Counted from the stretch's first letter, positions 11,409 to 22,857 are shown. The stretch: DNA of 64,000 bases from Eunapius fragilis (GCA_963681505.1 OY811971.1:2200090-2264089), one strand, 5' to 3'. Program-made: numbers and translations. The notes: a model not told the origin generated them from the sequence alone.

Positions 11409-11675
11409 AGTGGTGGATCCAGGGGGGGTGGGGGGCAACCTCATGCTCCCCCCCTCCCCCCCCCATTTGTTAGTCTAATTATACATTCATAGTCGTGCAA
11501 TATAGCGTTTTTATTTTGAATTTTGAACGTACAGAGCTACTATAAGTGTCCCCCACACCCACCCCCATTGGGTGAACAACTCCCTTTTTTCACCAATAAC
11601 ATCGTTTCATTATTGGTGCCACCCCCCCCCCCCCCCCCCCCTGACCCCTCATTTCAAAATTCCTGGATCCACCCA
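11409..11675. mobile_element. Short element with CAGTGGTGGATCCAG terminus
   Basis: It begins CAGTGGTGGATCCAGG followed by a G-run and ends with a C-run and CCTGGATCCACCC. The ends are imperfect inverted repeats, the middle is non-coding. It separates the upstream region of zinc-finger gene A from a second, truncated copy. Related ends occur at 12531-12860, 19265, 47365-47497 and 63912. Confidence 0.55.
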
Positions 11676-11856
11676 TGTACACCAGATTTATTCCTGTTAC
11701 ATCATGAGTCCGATTGTAGGCTTCCAAAAGGGTGCCCCATTCCTCCCTCCCACCCACTTCATCACCTGCTCCACAACAAATGTCTCCCTCCCTCCATACA
11801 CGTATTCCTAGATTCACTTCCTTTTTACAACCAAGATTCACTTCCATTTTACAATT

Positions 11857-11960
11857 TAAGACCAAATGCCTTCCCACATTCAGTATGCTTGTGCTTTTTT
11901 GCAGCTGTGTGGGTGAGCTATAGATATGTATAACATTTGGCAGTTATCCAACCATAAGGG
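11857..11960 (-). pseudogene. Zinc-finger gene stub (first finger only)
   Basis: The minus strand keeps the start-proximal sequence of the family (TGCAAAAAAGCAC, then ECGKAFG) and the upstream GGTGAGCTATAG stretch, but the ATG region has a small deletion and the gene stops after half a finger. It is a truncated tenth copy. Confidence 0.55.
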
Positions 11961-12289
11961 GGCGGAGCATGTGATTTAACCCCATCATCAAACCATACCG
12001 TGTACGGTAACAAAGTGAAACCTATTTTACCAGATTTGTTCATGTTACGTCAGTCGGGAAGTCCAATTAGATGCTTCCAAATGGGTGCCCCATTCCCCCC
12101 TCCCACCCATTACGCCGCCCGCTCTACAACACACTCTCCTCGACAGTCGTATTCTTAGATCCACCGTGTCTAAGACCAGCATTCAAAATCTTAAACCGCA
12201 TGCGTGGACATAAGGAGCCGATGGTAACAAGCGCCACACGTTAAATAATTTTAGTAGACTCTATGCTTCATGCATCATCATGATTTTGT

Positions 12290-12500
12290 TCGTACCAGGA
12301 TGATTATATAGATTATAGATCAATATAGTATACTGTCTCTGCCGGTACAAAGATAATACACTTACAACTGGTCTCTCCGGTTTTCCTCCCTCTTTCAGCA
12401 GCCTTTAGAGTCCGATATAAACACGTGATATAAATATGACTACGAAGTAAGTATACGGAGGAATATTAATTTGGGGTGCATTGGAATTACGTGCGGAATA
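12290..12500 (-). promoter_or_regulatory. Conserved upstream block of zinc-finger module
   Basis: A block that recurs near 18050-18340, 24720-24990, 29670-29890, 37960-38110, 43590-43800, 45890-46150, 50680-50920 and 62540-62830. It contains an ACTGGT...ACCGGT dyad, a plus-strand TTTCCTCCCTCTTTCAG tract, CACGTG-type E-boxes, and on the minus strand a GTAAGT motif that could be a first-exon donor. It usually lies about 1 kb upstream of a zinc-finger ATG. Promoter or untranslated first exon is an inference. Confidence 0.4.
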
Positions 12501-12530
12501 AAAATTCTACAAGTACATTTTCTGACCTTA

Positions 12531-12860
12531 CCAGTGGCGTTTAAAAGTGGGGGGTGGGGGGGCAAACTATGATGGTTGTGAAGGACTTATTAATAATTTA
12601 GGTAGTTACAGTAATTCGTGAATAATACCAGAGATATATTATCTCTGATAATACATCGAAGCAGTCTGTGCAAAAGGTAGGTTTTGGTTGTTTTTTAAAA
12701 TAAAAACTAAATATTAATAAAAACTAAATAGTATGTATAGATACACTGTAGTATCGCTGGTGTAAAAGTGAGTGGGCATGGCTCCCCACTTTTAAAAGGG
12801 GGGGGGGGGGGGGCAGTTGCCCCGCCCCCCCCCCCCCCCTCTTTTCCTATGCCACTGCTT
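12531..12860. mobile_element. Short element with poly-G/C inverted ends
   Basis: The left end CAGTGGCGTTTAAAAGTGGGG and the right end, a long C-run followed by TATGCCACTG, form an imperfect inverted repeat. The interior is non-coding. It lies in the upstream region of zinc-finger gene A and belongs with the CAGTGGCG/GGATCC-ended family. Confidence 0.5.
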
Positions 12861-12984
12861 ACAATAGGTGGCCTATAATAATAAAGACAGAAAATAGGTC
12901 TTTTTATGTTTTTGTTATAGGCCTATATCGTTTTCTCAGCCCCACCTTTGTTTCAAGAAGCACTGGGGAGATCATTTGCCATAA

Positions 12985-13430
12985 TAATATTAATTTGAAG
13001 CTCTACGTAGTTATGAACACCCAATTTGATCTCAATCATAATGGCCATGTGCATAATGTCATCAAGGGGCCAAATAAAATTGATAACGTCATCCTACCAT
13101 AATGTAAACACTGTTATTACTACGTAACGTACTTGAATACATATTACAGAGAATAACAAGTCCTGCATTCATATGCATTTCATATACTTTGCTTTTCTCA
13201 ATTTGTACAACCCATCGATCATTGCATTGATGCAGTACAGTACTTACGTAACATCAGGTACGAGACATAGGCCTGAGCATTTGTGTTCTCTAAAGTGGCA
13301 CGCTGCAAGTGTTACAACAGAGCCAACGCAAAACATTCCTTGTTTGTATTACCGACAAAGAAGGAAATGATCCGATTGACGAATAGACACGTGACTAGAA
13401 TGTTAATATCCAGCGGAAATTAAATTTAAT
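12985..13430. repeat. Second conserved block of the duplicated module
   Basis: This roughly 450-bp block (starting near TTTGATCTCAATCATAATGG and ending near GACACGTGACTAGAATGT) recurs at 18480-18825 plus 19402-19510, and at 43975-44370. No coding frame is conserved. It marks the far end of the tandem module and helps to define module borders. Confidence 0.6.
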
Positions 13431-13702
13431 CTGTATTACAGCGATGTAGTCATAAAAATAATATTATCTGCACCAGGAAAATTGGCTTTGCAGAACAAGG
13501 AAATATGCACAGATTTTCTCGGTTCCCATTGTTTTTCAGGGAACAAGATAATTCCTTTACTTCAAACCTAACCCGATCTCAACCATAATGGCCATTGGCA
13601 AAACATGATCTCAGTTGGCAGGTTACATATTTAAATGGTGGCTTTGTGTATTTTTTAGTGGCTTATTAAAACATGCCGCCAACTCCATGTGATCCTCCTG
13701 GG

Positions 13703-14080
13703 CTAGGGAACAGATTGACAGTTACTGCAGATATAGCTGTCCAGCTTCTCAACGTACTCCCGAGTAAGTCCAACACAGGTGAAGTGATACCACTGCTGGC
13801 ACTGGTCACATTGCACCCAGCTAATCTGGTCTGCCATTGGCTGCAAACAGTTTGGGACAGAACACTCCCCCTCATCCTCTTCTAAGATTTCCTCACTGTG
13901 GTCTAGACCTTCGTTGACACTTCCGGAGCTCTCCAAATTATCCACATCAGATGTATGCTTCCTTGGTGAGATGGGTGAGCTACGTCTGGATCCCCTGCGC
14001 TTCTTCTGTGGAGGTGCCAACACCTGCTGATTCATCAGCTGAGTGGAACGACGCTTCTTTTGATTCTCTTCAGTGGAAGT
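13703..14080 (-). CDS. KDM5: KDM5 last exon with third PHD finger
   Basis: Acceptor CCTTTAAG at 14081, stop TAG at 13703. The exon encodes a basic and Ser-rich stretch (KKRRGSRRSSPISPRK), an acidic stretch (SEEILEEDEGE) and a PHD finger with CSVPNCL, SWVQCDQCQQWYHFTC and SYICSNC. The Trp of SWVQCD is the aromatic-cage residue that in KDM5A PHD3 binds H3K4me3. The protein is a nuclear H3K4 demethylase; this finger targets it to chromatin. The reading frame is intact. It belongs with the exon at 14510-14737, and probably with the main exon set at 58.2-62.0 kb. Confidence 0.8.
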   Translation of the reverse strand, partial: TSTEENQKKRRSTQLMNQQVLAPPQKKRRGSRRSSPISPRKHTSDVDNLESSGSVNEGLDHSEEILEEDEGECSVPNCLQPMADQISWVQCDQCQQWYHFTCVGLTREYVEKLDSYICSNCQSVP

Positions 14081-14509
14081 CTTAAAGGAAGCATTACAGA
14101 TCAGTTTGGACCCTCCCACAAATCCATTGGTTATAAACCATCTTTGTAAAAATAAGAATGACATGATTGACCAACAGGTGCCTAGGAAGCAATGTATACA
14201 ACATTCTATTTTTGGATATTCTACCCCAGTTCTGATATTCGTGCATACGCATAATGCAGTCTACAAATTAATTTTGCAATGGGAAAACTGTCCATTACAG
14301 ACTGCTCCAGTGTACAAACATTTCTTACTCACATTTCCTAATTACCTCATTTGAACCATCAATTATTTAAATTCCCTCCCTGAGGTGAACCAAACTCAAC
14401 CTTATAGTTTTATGTACCAGTCTCCAAGCTATCTCCTCATTAATAACCACTGAATAACAACATTGTGAATACGTGCATGCAACAGTGTTGGTAACCATTA
14501 ATGCCTCAC

Positions 14510-14737
14510 CACACATCCTTCGTCGTGGTACACATACTCCTGAGCCTTTTCAAATGCCACTCGGCAATCAGAGTCCTCTTGTAGGAGATGCCACAGCTGC
14601 CTCACCTCATCCATGGTCACCTCCAGCAGGTCCCCCTCCATCAACAGGTCCTCTACCTCACCACGTTTGCTCACCGACAGCCCAGCATACGAACTCCTTA
14701 TGTGCTCCAGTTCACTGACAGTGTTGCAGAACCAACC
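14510..14737 (-). CDS. KDM5: KDM5 penultimate exon
   Basis: Acceptor TCTAG, donor GTGAGG. The exon encodes VEDLLMEGDLLEVTMDEVRQ, matching the VNELLMEAQLLQVSLPEIQE segment that lies between PHD2 and PHD3 in vertebrate KDM5 proteins. The frame is open throughout and in order with the last exon 430 bp downstream. The exon that should precede it (PHD2) is found only 43 kb away at 58.2 kb on the same strand. Confidence 0.75.
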
Positions 14738-15149
14738 CTAGAGGAAATTTTAAAAAGTCAAAGGTTAAAGTTTCACACACAGGATTGGGACAAGTTAAAA
14801 CATGTCAAGATGATTGTAAAAACAGAAACCAACAGAATAATGAACCTTTTCATCACTACACACAACACCCAACAAAATGTAAGCCAAACAAACCCCCATG
14901 CATTTCCTGTTACAAGAAAATGCTATCAGTAACCTGCAGAGCTTGCCAGTTGGACTTGAATGGAAATGATTGATCTCCCATCCCTAGCCTGCTACACTCT
15001 GTTTACCATAGAAACAGATGAATTACATTAATGGCGGTTGAGATTGAATTCTGCAAAAGCATACTGCAGCTTTTCAACTCTTGATGACAAGATACATGCA
15101 AAAATAACATTGAAGTTCTACATCATGAGTGCACACACTACCCTTGCAA

Positions 15150-15660
15150 GTCACACTCAATAGTCATACACTCAACACACATCAATCATACACTCCAACC
15201 TCATTCCATACACACCAATCACAGAATCACCATAAGAATGGATGGATCACATGAATGTTAAACTTAACCTCACATTATGCTCCAATTGATTCAGCAAATG
15301 TATGCTGCTATCACCACCAATCACACCCCACACACACCAATCACACACCACCATCACTCCACTCTCACCATAGATAGTTTCTAAACTATCTACACTCTCA
15401 CTAATCCCTCACCGAGCAAACACTCCACACTCACAAATCACACACTCCACCATCACCAATCACTCACTTCTCACAAATTACACCCTCAAGCCTCACCAAT
15501 CACTCACTCCACCCTCAACAATCACACCCTCACTAATCACACTCCACACATACTAATCACACTCCAGCCTCACTAATCACACACTCCACCATCACCAATC
15601 ACACTCTACCCTTACCAATCACACTCTCCACCAATCAAGTACTATTAATTCTCTAATCAC
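15150..15660. repeat. 20-22 bp minisatellite, degenerate
   Basis: Same unit as at 8230, more diverged, next to an NBN-like M exon. A short palindromic interruption (ATAGATAGTTTCTAAACTATCTA) lies at about 15373. Confidence 0.8.
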
Positions 15661-15713
15661 ACACTGGCAGAGGCAGATGATGTTTGGCCACACCCACACA
15701 TAGTGACACTCTC

Positions 15714-15818
15714 CCCCTCCTCCTGCTCCATCAACCACTGTTGGACTTCAGCTGACGTTTCTACGTGCTCCACCAGCCCCACAATCCTTGGCATCTGTGT
15801 TAACCCTGTGCTGCCAAC
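15714..15818 (-). pseudogene. NBN: NBN-like exon M, copy 3 (donor lost)
   Basis: The coding part matches copy 1 closely, but the donor GTGAGTG has become GAGAGTG and the acceptor is GAG. No R exon follows. A non-functional duplicated exon. Confidence 0.55.
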
Positions 15819-16159
15819 CTCATTTTTAAAAGCTTTAACATCCAACCACCACTACAACATCATCACACACTCAGTTCACCCATACCCCACATTATGCTGG
15901 AATGAAGCGGTTGAGATTTAATTCAGCAAAAGCTATCTATCGCCTACTCAAGTGTTGATGACATATAGGACCAAACATAAAGCAAACGTTTGAAGTACGC
16001 GTGTTCTACATCACACACACTACCCTTTCCAGTCACACTCAACAATCATACACTACACCCACTCCAATCACACACTCTACACACATCAACACACACCACC
16101 TATCACACACTCCACCCTCACTAATCACACTCCACACTCACCAATCACAGTTACAGGCG

Positions 16160-16425
16160 AAGAGGTTACAAGTCCTCCAAGTGCTACTAACTTTGCAGCT
16201 GACCTGGTAGTAACAGCAGCAGTAGTACTGGCCTTCCCTTCTCCACCAGAAGGCTCCATTGTCCTTTGGCTCTGAGGAGGATGTTCCCCTTCACACCAGG
16301 CAGCCATCTTGGGAGCATGCCTTGTCTCCTTAGGTGTGACCTGATCCTCCTCCCCATCCACCACGCTAGGAGGGGAAGCCCTCTTGGTTGCAACGGTGGC
16401 TTGGTGAGTGGAGCCCGTCATCACA
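16160..16425 (-). other. Candidate central NBN-like exon, best copy
   Basis: An open minus-strand frame encodes HQATVATKRASPPSVVDGEE, then DQVTPKETRHAPKMAAWCEG and a Ser/Thr/Ala-rich end (TTAAVTTRSAAKL). Parallel copies at 10146-10316 and 48790-48960 keep part of it. Its position before K-exon-type sequence elsewhere suggests a nibrin linker exon, but the linker of nibrin is poorly conserved and this is inference. Confidence 0.35.
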
Positions 16426-16659
16426 CAATGTCACTTCACCTCAGATTCCAAATCAGGGGATTCCCCCACATCAGGGGATTCTCGTCAGTTGTCCCCTAGT
16501 CCTCTTCCTGGTCCCCAGACCTTCAGCCTGCTGGGAAAACAACGGGTCTGACGGTTGAGGAGGGACTGTTCTTCTTGGAACTCTGGGTACCTATGAGGAC
16601 AGAGGTACCATCCATGTGTAACACCATAAGACTTCCAACCACATGTTGATCAGTCCAAC

Positions 16660-16900
16660 ATGTGTGGTAGTAGTAACCGCGGTTACTGTTTAAATGGTGC
16701 ACCTGAGGTAGCAATGGTTACTTGTTAAACGGTGTGCCAAAGGTAGCCATGGTTACAGATATAACAAGGACTGACAGCAATGGCCTTGAGTTTCCTGCTG
16801 CTCAAAAAGGGGGAGGAGGCTGTTGGCATAGTGATCAGCCTAATGGCTCGGGCAGGGGTAGCCATGGTTACAGGTATTAAAGATTACAATAAACAACGAA
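16660..16900. repeat. GTAGCCATGGTTACAGG short tandem repeats
   Basis: Several degenerate copies of a unit built on GTAGCCATGGTTACAGG, ending in ATTAAAGA(C/T)TACAATAAA. The same block precedes the 3' end of the zinc-finger genes at 10386, 23517, 33655, 49153 and 49374. Confidence 0.6.
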
Positions 16901-16994
16901 AAAAAGAATTACGCATAATATTGTATTACTTAGTAACAATTTCAGTTTCATGTTATGCAGTAATGTGTACACGCTTTCAGATATCATGCAGTGG

Positions 16995-17693
16995 TCATTG
17001 CGGCTGGGAGTAGGGGCAGTACTGGAGATGATGCTTCAAACCACTCTTGGTCACATATTTCTTGTCACATCCTTCAGAGGGACATCTTAACTTCTCACCA
17101 AGGTGTTTTCTGCCATGCCTTTTCAGAGCAGAAATGGACCTGAAAGATTTCCTGCAGAAACACTTGTAAGGTCGATCATTGCTGTGGACCATCATATGGT
17201 ATGTGAGACTTTCTCTGTAGGAATACTGCTTGTTGCAAATAGTACACTTGAATCTTCTGGCTCCTGTGTGGACAACCATGTGTGTCTTCAGAGTTCCCTT
17301 TTGGCCAAATGCCTTCCCACATTCAGAACACTGATAGTTCTTTTCTTTTGTATGGACAACCATGTGCCTTTTCAGAGTTTCATTACGACCAAATGCCTTC
17401 CCACATTGAGAACACAGAGAGTTCTTTTAATTTGTATGGACAACCATGTGTTTCTTCAGATCTGCGTTACGACCAAATGCCTTCCCACATTCAGAACACT
17501 GATAGTTCTTTAGTTTTGTATGGACAACCATGTGTGCCTTCAAATATCCCTTACGACCAAATGCCTTCCCACAATCAGAACACTGATAGCACTTTTCTTT
17601 TGTATGGACAACCATGTGCCTCATCAGATCTCCCTTATGACCATATGCCTTCCCACATTCAAGACACTCATGCTTCTTTGCAGCTGTGCTCAT
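16995..17693 (-). pseudogene. C2H2 zinc-finger gene B, single nonsense codon
   Basis: Same architecture as gene A (five variable fingers plus the three-finger tail), beginning at the conserved ATG at 17693. An in-frame TAA at 17429-17427 lies in the linker between fingers 3 and 4, where sister copies have a Lys or Glu codon. The rest of the frame is open, so a recent inactivation is likely. A three-finger truncated protein remains possible. Helices include HKGDLMR, RKGYLKA and RNADLKK. Confidence 0.75.
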
Positions 17694-18049
17694 CTTCCTT
17701 GGGTGAGCTATATATGTATGGATAACATTTAGCAGATAGAAAATAACAGTAGACACTAACTTTCAGCACTACAACCAATGAGGGGGCGGGGTACGAGATT
17801 TAACCCCATCATCAAACCATACCGTGTACGGTAACAAAGTGAAACCTACACCAGACTTGTTCATGTTACGTCATTCGGGGAGTGAAATTAGAGGCTTCCA
17901 AAATGGTGCCCCATTCCCCCCTCCCACCCATTACGCCGCCCGCTCTACAACACTCTCCTCGATAGACGTATTGTAAGATCCACCATGACTAAGACCAGCT
18001 TTCAAAATCTCAAACCGCATGAACAAAGGAGCCGATGGTATCAAGGGCC

Positions 18050-18340
18050 ACACGTTCAATGATTTTAGTATACTCCATTATGATTGTGTTCGTACCAGGA
18101 TGATTATATAGATGATAGATCAGGTCGTCAATATAGTATACTATCTCTGACGGTACAAAGCTATAGAATACACTTACAACTGGTCTCTCCAGTTACTGTT
18201 TTCCTACCTCTTTCAGCAGCCTTTGCTGAGTCCGATATAAACACGTGACATAAATATGAGTACGAAATTAATATCCGGAGGAATATTAATTTGGTGTGCG
18301 TTGGAGAATCACGTGCAGTGTAGTCTCTAAATTGTACAAG
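18050..18340 (-). promoter_or_regulatory. Conserved upstream block, copy 2
   Basis: Counterpart of 12290-12500, about 0.4-0.6 kb upstream of zinc-finger gene B. It keeps ACTGGTCTCTCCAGT, a CCTCTTTCAG tract and ACACGTGACA. Confidence 0.4.
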
Positions 18341-18825
18341 TGCATTCTCTGATCTTACAATAGATGGCATATTAAAAAAAAAAAAAAAAAATTGGATAGA
18401 AAAATGAAATAGGTCTTTGTTATAGTTTTCTCGGTCCACCTTTGTTTCAAGATGCACTGGGGTATTCATTTGCCATAATAATCTTAATTTTAAGCTCTAC
18501 GTAGTTATGAACACCCAATTTGATCTCAATCATAATGGCCATGTGCTTAATGTCATCACGGGGCCAAAATTAATAACGTCATCCTACCATAATGTAAACA
18601 CTGTAATTACTACGTAACGTACTTGAATACATATTACAGAGAATAACAAGTCATGCATTTAATCAGAGATAATATATTATCTCTGATTTAATACACTTTG
18701 CTTTTCTCAATTTGTACAACCCGTCGATCATTGCATTCATGCAGTTAATGTACTCACGTGACATCAGGTACGAGACATAGACGTGAGCATTGTGTTCTCT
18801 AAAAGCACGCTGCATGTGTTACAAC

Positions 18826-18867
18826 CAGGCTAGGCGCTAGGGCCGTAGAGAGAGGGAGAGTGGGGGG

Positions 18868-18899
<32 letters not shown>

Positions 18900-19401
18900 A
18901 GCAGGGTAAGTTACCCCGGGCCTGAGGGTGTAAAGAGGCCTCCGGGTCCAGAAAATATTATTCCTATTCCTACAATTGAGGGGTTGAGGGGTGGATACAG
19001 GGGAGAAGGGGAGGTGGGGGAGGCAACTGGGTTTGCCCCTAAATTAGAAATTATACCTAAAAGGGGCGGTGTCTTACGTCGCCCAGATGATACAAATATA
19101 TTTCACCGAAAACGCACCGAAGTAACATGATAACAGTAAAACGCGGCTGGGGCTTCGCCCAAGACCCCGGATACATCTTTATGCGCAGTATTTCGTAGCT
19201 ATGCCCAAACCATGATAATTAATGCCCCTTCCCCCCCCCCCGCCCCGCCCCCCCTCGCAAAATAATTCTGGATCCGCCCCTGGCCGGTTTGGGGAATCTT
19301 CGTCAAAAAATGTGATGCTTGGCATGGGTGAGGGGCTTCATTAACTTAAATACCCCGGGCCTATTCCCACCCGGGCCTCCGTGCCACTCTCAACGGACCT
19401 G
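18826..19401. mobile_element. Insertion with 8-bp target duplication and 30-plus base G-run
   Basis: It interrupts the second conserved block between GTTACAAC (18818-18825) and GTTACTAC (19402-19409), which are near-identical 8-bp direct repeats. Uninterrupted copies elsewhere read straight across. The insert starts CAGGCTAGG, ends GGACCTG, and includes a very long G-run near 18867 and a GGATCCGCCCCTGG end. The 8-bp duplication suggests a hAT-type origin. Confidence 0.6.
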
Positions 19402-19521
19402 GTTACTACACAGAGCCAACGCAAAACATTCTTTTTTTGTGGTAGCGACAAAGAAGGAAATGATCCGATTGACGAATAGACACGTGACTAGGATGTTAAT
19501 ATCCGGCGGGAATTAAATGCT

Positions 19522-19652
19522 GTGTCACTCTCAGACTTCTTGCTGGGCTTGGATGAGTGTTTGTGGGGAAATGTGGCCCTTGTCCTCAGAAGAATACTCT
19601 GCAGAATCACGTGTGTGATGGTATAAGAACATGTGTACATGATGTCCACAAT
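19522..19652 (-). pseudogene. KDM5: KDM5 exon fragment
   Basis: This matches the 5' part of the PHD2 exon and its intron at 58700-58820 (SILLRTRATFPHKHSSKPSK on the minus strand), then breaks off before the coiled part. It is a duplicated fragment at a module junction. Confidence 0.6.
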
Positions 19653-20291
19653 ACAAGCTTTTGTTTTATCTACACCCTCCCGGGACAGGTTTCTATTTGT
19701 CCCATGGACAAATTTGCACCTGCTAACCCCCTCTGGGAAAGGCATTTATACCTCCCCCCCCCTCCCCCCCCACCCCTAGCCATTTATTGTCATCTGGAAG
19801 GGTGTACAGATAAATAATGGGCACATGCTGTGTGATTATACAAGTAAATTGAAAAAATCCTCTACAATAAAGACGGCCGTGGTATAAAACGCAAGCGAAA
19901 ACAAGGTCGTTGACTATTAAAATGGGACCAGGGGGTAAATGAACCAGGCCTACTTACACTACGTTTAGTACACTAAGGAAAATAGGCCTACATCGTTTCC
20001 CATGCCTGGTTCTACCACTGTGTGCCCTAAGGATACATGTACCTCCAAGAATCTAGTGTATTCATAACTTGGAGCAGTTATCAACACAGGCCTGATTTGA
20101 TCTCAAACATGTCATCATATTGGCCTTTAATTTGTGCACATGATTGTTTGCTTAAGTAGTTCTATGAGCTTGAACATGCAACCAATGTAATAGAAATATA
20201 TGTGTACATGCTTGATAACCCTAAGCTACCTCCCTAATAATGTAATGATACAACAGCGTGATTGTAACATGAACGGTACACTCAAGTGAAC

Positions 20292-20502
20292 CTAAAAATG
20301 TCATCAATCTCTGCCTCATCCTCAGAAGGTTCTCTCTGAAAAATGAGCAGAGGCAGTCATGTGATGTTAGGCCACACCCACACATAGTGACACTCACCCC
20401 CTCCTCCTGCTCCATCAACCACTGTTGGACTTCAGCTGACGTCTCTACATGCTCCACCAGCCCCACAGTCCTTGGCATCTGTGTTAACCCTGTGCTGCCA
20501 AC
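20292..20502 (-). pseudogene. NBN: NBN-like exons M and R, copy 4
   Basis: Exon M (20502-20398) and exon R (20335-20292) keep acceptor and donor dinucleotides and are in phase, encoding MPRTVGLVEHVETSAEVQQW and REPSEDEAEIDDIFR. A candidate final exon (AG, GAGGTAGCTTAG) follows near 20229. This is one of the better preserved C-terminal pairs, but no complete upstream exon set is attached. Confidence 0.5.
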
Positions 20503-20747
20503 CTAATAATAAAAAGCTTTATCATATGATCACCACTACACCCTCCCAGCACCATCATCACGGCCTTTCAGCATGGTCCTTGACCAAGATCACCATTGCA
20601 ATGGATGGAATTCATCATGCTAACCTTGAACTACATGTATGGTATGGAGTCATTTCTACACAAACTATTGACCATTTGGGCTAGAGAATTGGGTCTCACT
20701 ATGGTGATGGTGTAGTGTGTGACAGGTGAGGGGCTCACTATCTTCTT

Positions 20748-21000
20748 TGGATGGATATATGAAGCCATCCTTGGTCATGACAGCGTCATACTTCACACCA
20801 CAACTCCATCTCTGGCCCCTCCTCCTCCCTCTCCTTCCACAGGTCAGTCTCAGTCACCTTTGACCTCTTGCCACCCATTCCAGAGAACAGGTTGAATGGA
20901 GACATGCCTATAGCAGCACACACATCAGACACAGGGGGGTGGCTACTCCTGGCCACCATTGAATGGCCTCTGCTGCTGTCTTGTGTCTTGGCCCTTCCAT
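20748..21000 (-). pseudogene. NBN: NBN-like exon K, copy 2
   Basis: The minus strand keeps FNLFSGMGGKRSKVTETDLW, an acidic Glu stretch, and YDAVMTKDGFIYPSKED, with small losses. It lies upstream of exon M copy 4 as expected for an NBN-like gene. GTAGCCATGG-type repeats follow at 21050-21180. Confidence 0.45.
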
Positions 21001-21426
21001 CTTCACTTCACCCCTGTGTTCCAAGTGAGGTACCCTCCACTACAGCAGCTGCCTTGTGTTTCCTGGTACTCAAAATGGGGGAGGAGGCTGTTGGCATGGT
21101 GATCAGCCTAACTGGTGTGGAAGGGGTAGCCATGGTTACAGGGATAACAGGCATGGCAGCTGTAGCTGTGGTTACAGGTATAGCCAAGTGCTACTGGCTA
21201 CATGGTAGCACTAACATAGATGTACCATATGTGTAATACCAACCACAATGACATCAACAGGTACTTCACTCATCTTCCCTCTAACATGTCTTGTTCCATT
21301 GATCAAACTGCACCATCAACACCCTCACCTGTCACAGACTATTGGTGATGGTGTATCAATATTAAATATTAGTACGTGATTGTTTATGCACTTAAAGCAT
21401 ACAGTGCACTAGAGAAACAACATCCG

Positions 21427-21590
21427 GACCAAAATTTCAAGCAAACCGAATTTTTTGAAAAAAACATTTGGACCAAAATATTCACGGCGGACCAAATTTT
21501 TCAAAAATAGCAGACCGAGCGGACCAAAATTTTCAGCGAAAATTTTTGTCCAGGACCTAATTTTTCAGGACCAAAATTCCAGTGACAGGT
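21427..21590 (+). repeat. Degenerate GGACCAAAATTTT repeats
   Basis: At least six spaced copies of GGACCAAAATTTT or its complement-like partner GCGAAAATTTTTGTCC, giving alternating direct and inverted copies. Function unknown. Confidence 0.55.
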
Positions 21591-21860
21591 CAGGTAAGAC
21601 TGCTATGTCAACACCAATTTTAATCACTGCATCTGTCCTTATAGAAACTGAATATCCTGGAGAACTGGACCTATGTTAGTATAGTTCCACCTGAGGATTT
21701 GGGAGGGGGAGGGAGGGGAGGAAAGTGGGGGTAAGGGGAGGAGGCTGGTGGAAGAGGAAGAGACTGGTGGCAAGAGGAGGAGGCTGGTGGGAAGAGGAGG
21801 AGGCTGGTGGGAAGGAGAGGAAGGAGTCTTTCCTCCTTGGTTTGTGTGTCATTCTAACAG

Positions 21861-22711
21861 ATGCCCATCAGTTATTTGAAGAACCAGAGGTCACTGACCC
21901 AGAAAAGATTGAGGTCTGTTGACAGTGATGGTAATGATGGTGTGAGTTAATTCCCATAATAAAATTTGTCCAATTTGTCCAGTTGAAATGGAACCCACCC
22001 AATGAAGAGGGTTTGGTTCAGTTTATGGTTGAAGAGAAAGGCTTCAGGTTTGTGCTGTCTACTCTCTCTGCCTTCTCCCCCCCCTCCCCCCTTCATTGCT
22101 GTCACATTCCCAAATATGCACATGGTCTGGGGACTGCACATTTATGGGCACTCTCTCATACCTGGAGGGGTTGTTGTCATCATATGCATACCACTCCAAA
22201 TGACAAATTTAAACGTTGTGTGTGTGTGTGTGCATGTGTGTGAGCTTGGCTGCAATGTAGTTCTTATCTTGAGTGCCTGTATTGCAGTATACAGTGGTAC
22301 TTAATGATCACCACGTAATGTTCATTGCACCTACACATCAAGTGATTCTCGTCTCTCATTACTCTTGTAGTGAAGAACGAATTAGAAATGGAGAGAAGAA
22401 GCTCCAAAAGAGCAAGCAGGGAACCACCCGAGAGAGATTGGACAGCTTCTTTAAGGCCATTCCTTCTCCCATTGCAGACAAGAGGAAGGTACTTACGTGT
22501 GTGTGTGTGAGCATGTTTACAGTGTAGGCATATCGTATGCATGCTTTTTGTGTACCCACACTACAAATGGTTTCTTGTTTCATCCATCCACACGTATGTG
22601 CTAGTTCAAAGCTGCCAATAGGAACATGTGCACAGCTTATTTTTTTAATGCTCAAGACATGGTCCATTTTCATGAAGGGATGTGAATGTGTGGGTAATTA
22701 ATTTTACTTTA

Positions 22712-22749
<38 letters not shown>

Positions 22750-22857
22750 CACAAACACATACACACGCACATCCTTTCCTATCATCAGGCAGACACATGC
22801 AAAGAACCTGCAAAGAAGAAACCAAAGACAGCTACCTCCAAGCAAAAGGGAAAATGA
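21861..22857 (+). CDS. FEN1: FEN1 3' end, last four exons
   Basis: Four exons with GT/AG borders: 21861-21913, 21983-22047, 22371-22488 and 22789-22857 (TGA stop). They encode [55 protein letters not shown] with RLDSFF, and a Lys-rich tail ending TATSKQKGK. This is the C-terminal part of flap endonuclease 1, which cuts 5' flaps in replication and repair. A Ser codon is split AG|T across exons two and three, as the frame requires. The PCNA-binding motif reads RERLDSFF, with Arg where the usual Gln stands. The nuclease core exons are not seen upstream, so this is either a fragment or the end of a gene disrupted by rearrangement. Confidence 0.8.

Noticed and set aside
22700-22750. Z-DNA or regulatory element at the (CA)n run
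   Set aside because: Ordinary intronic microsatellite of FEN1; many similar runs exist in the window.
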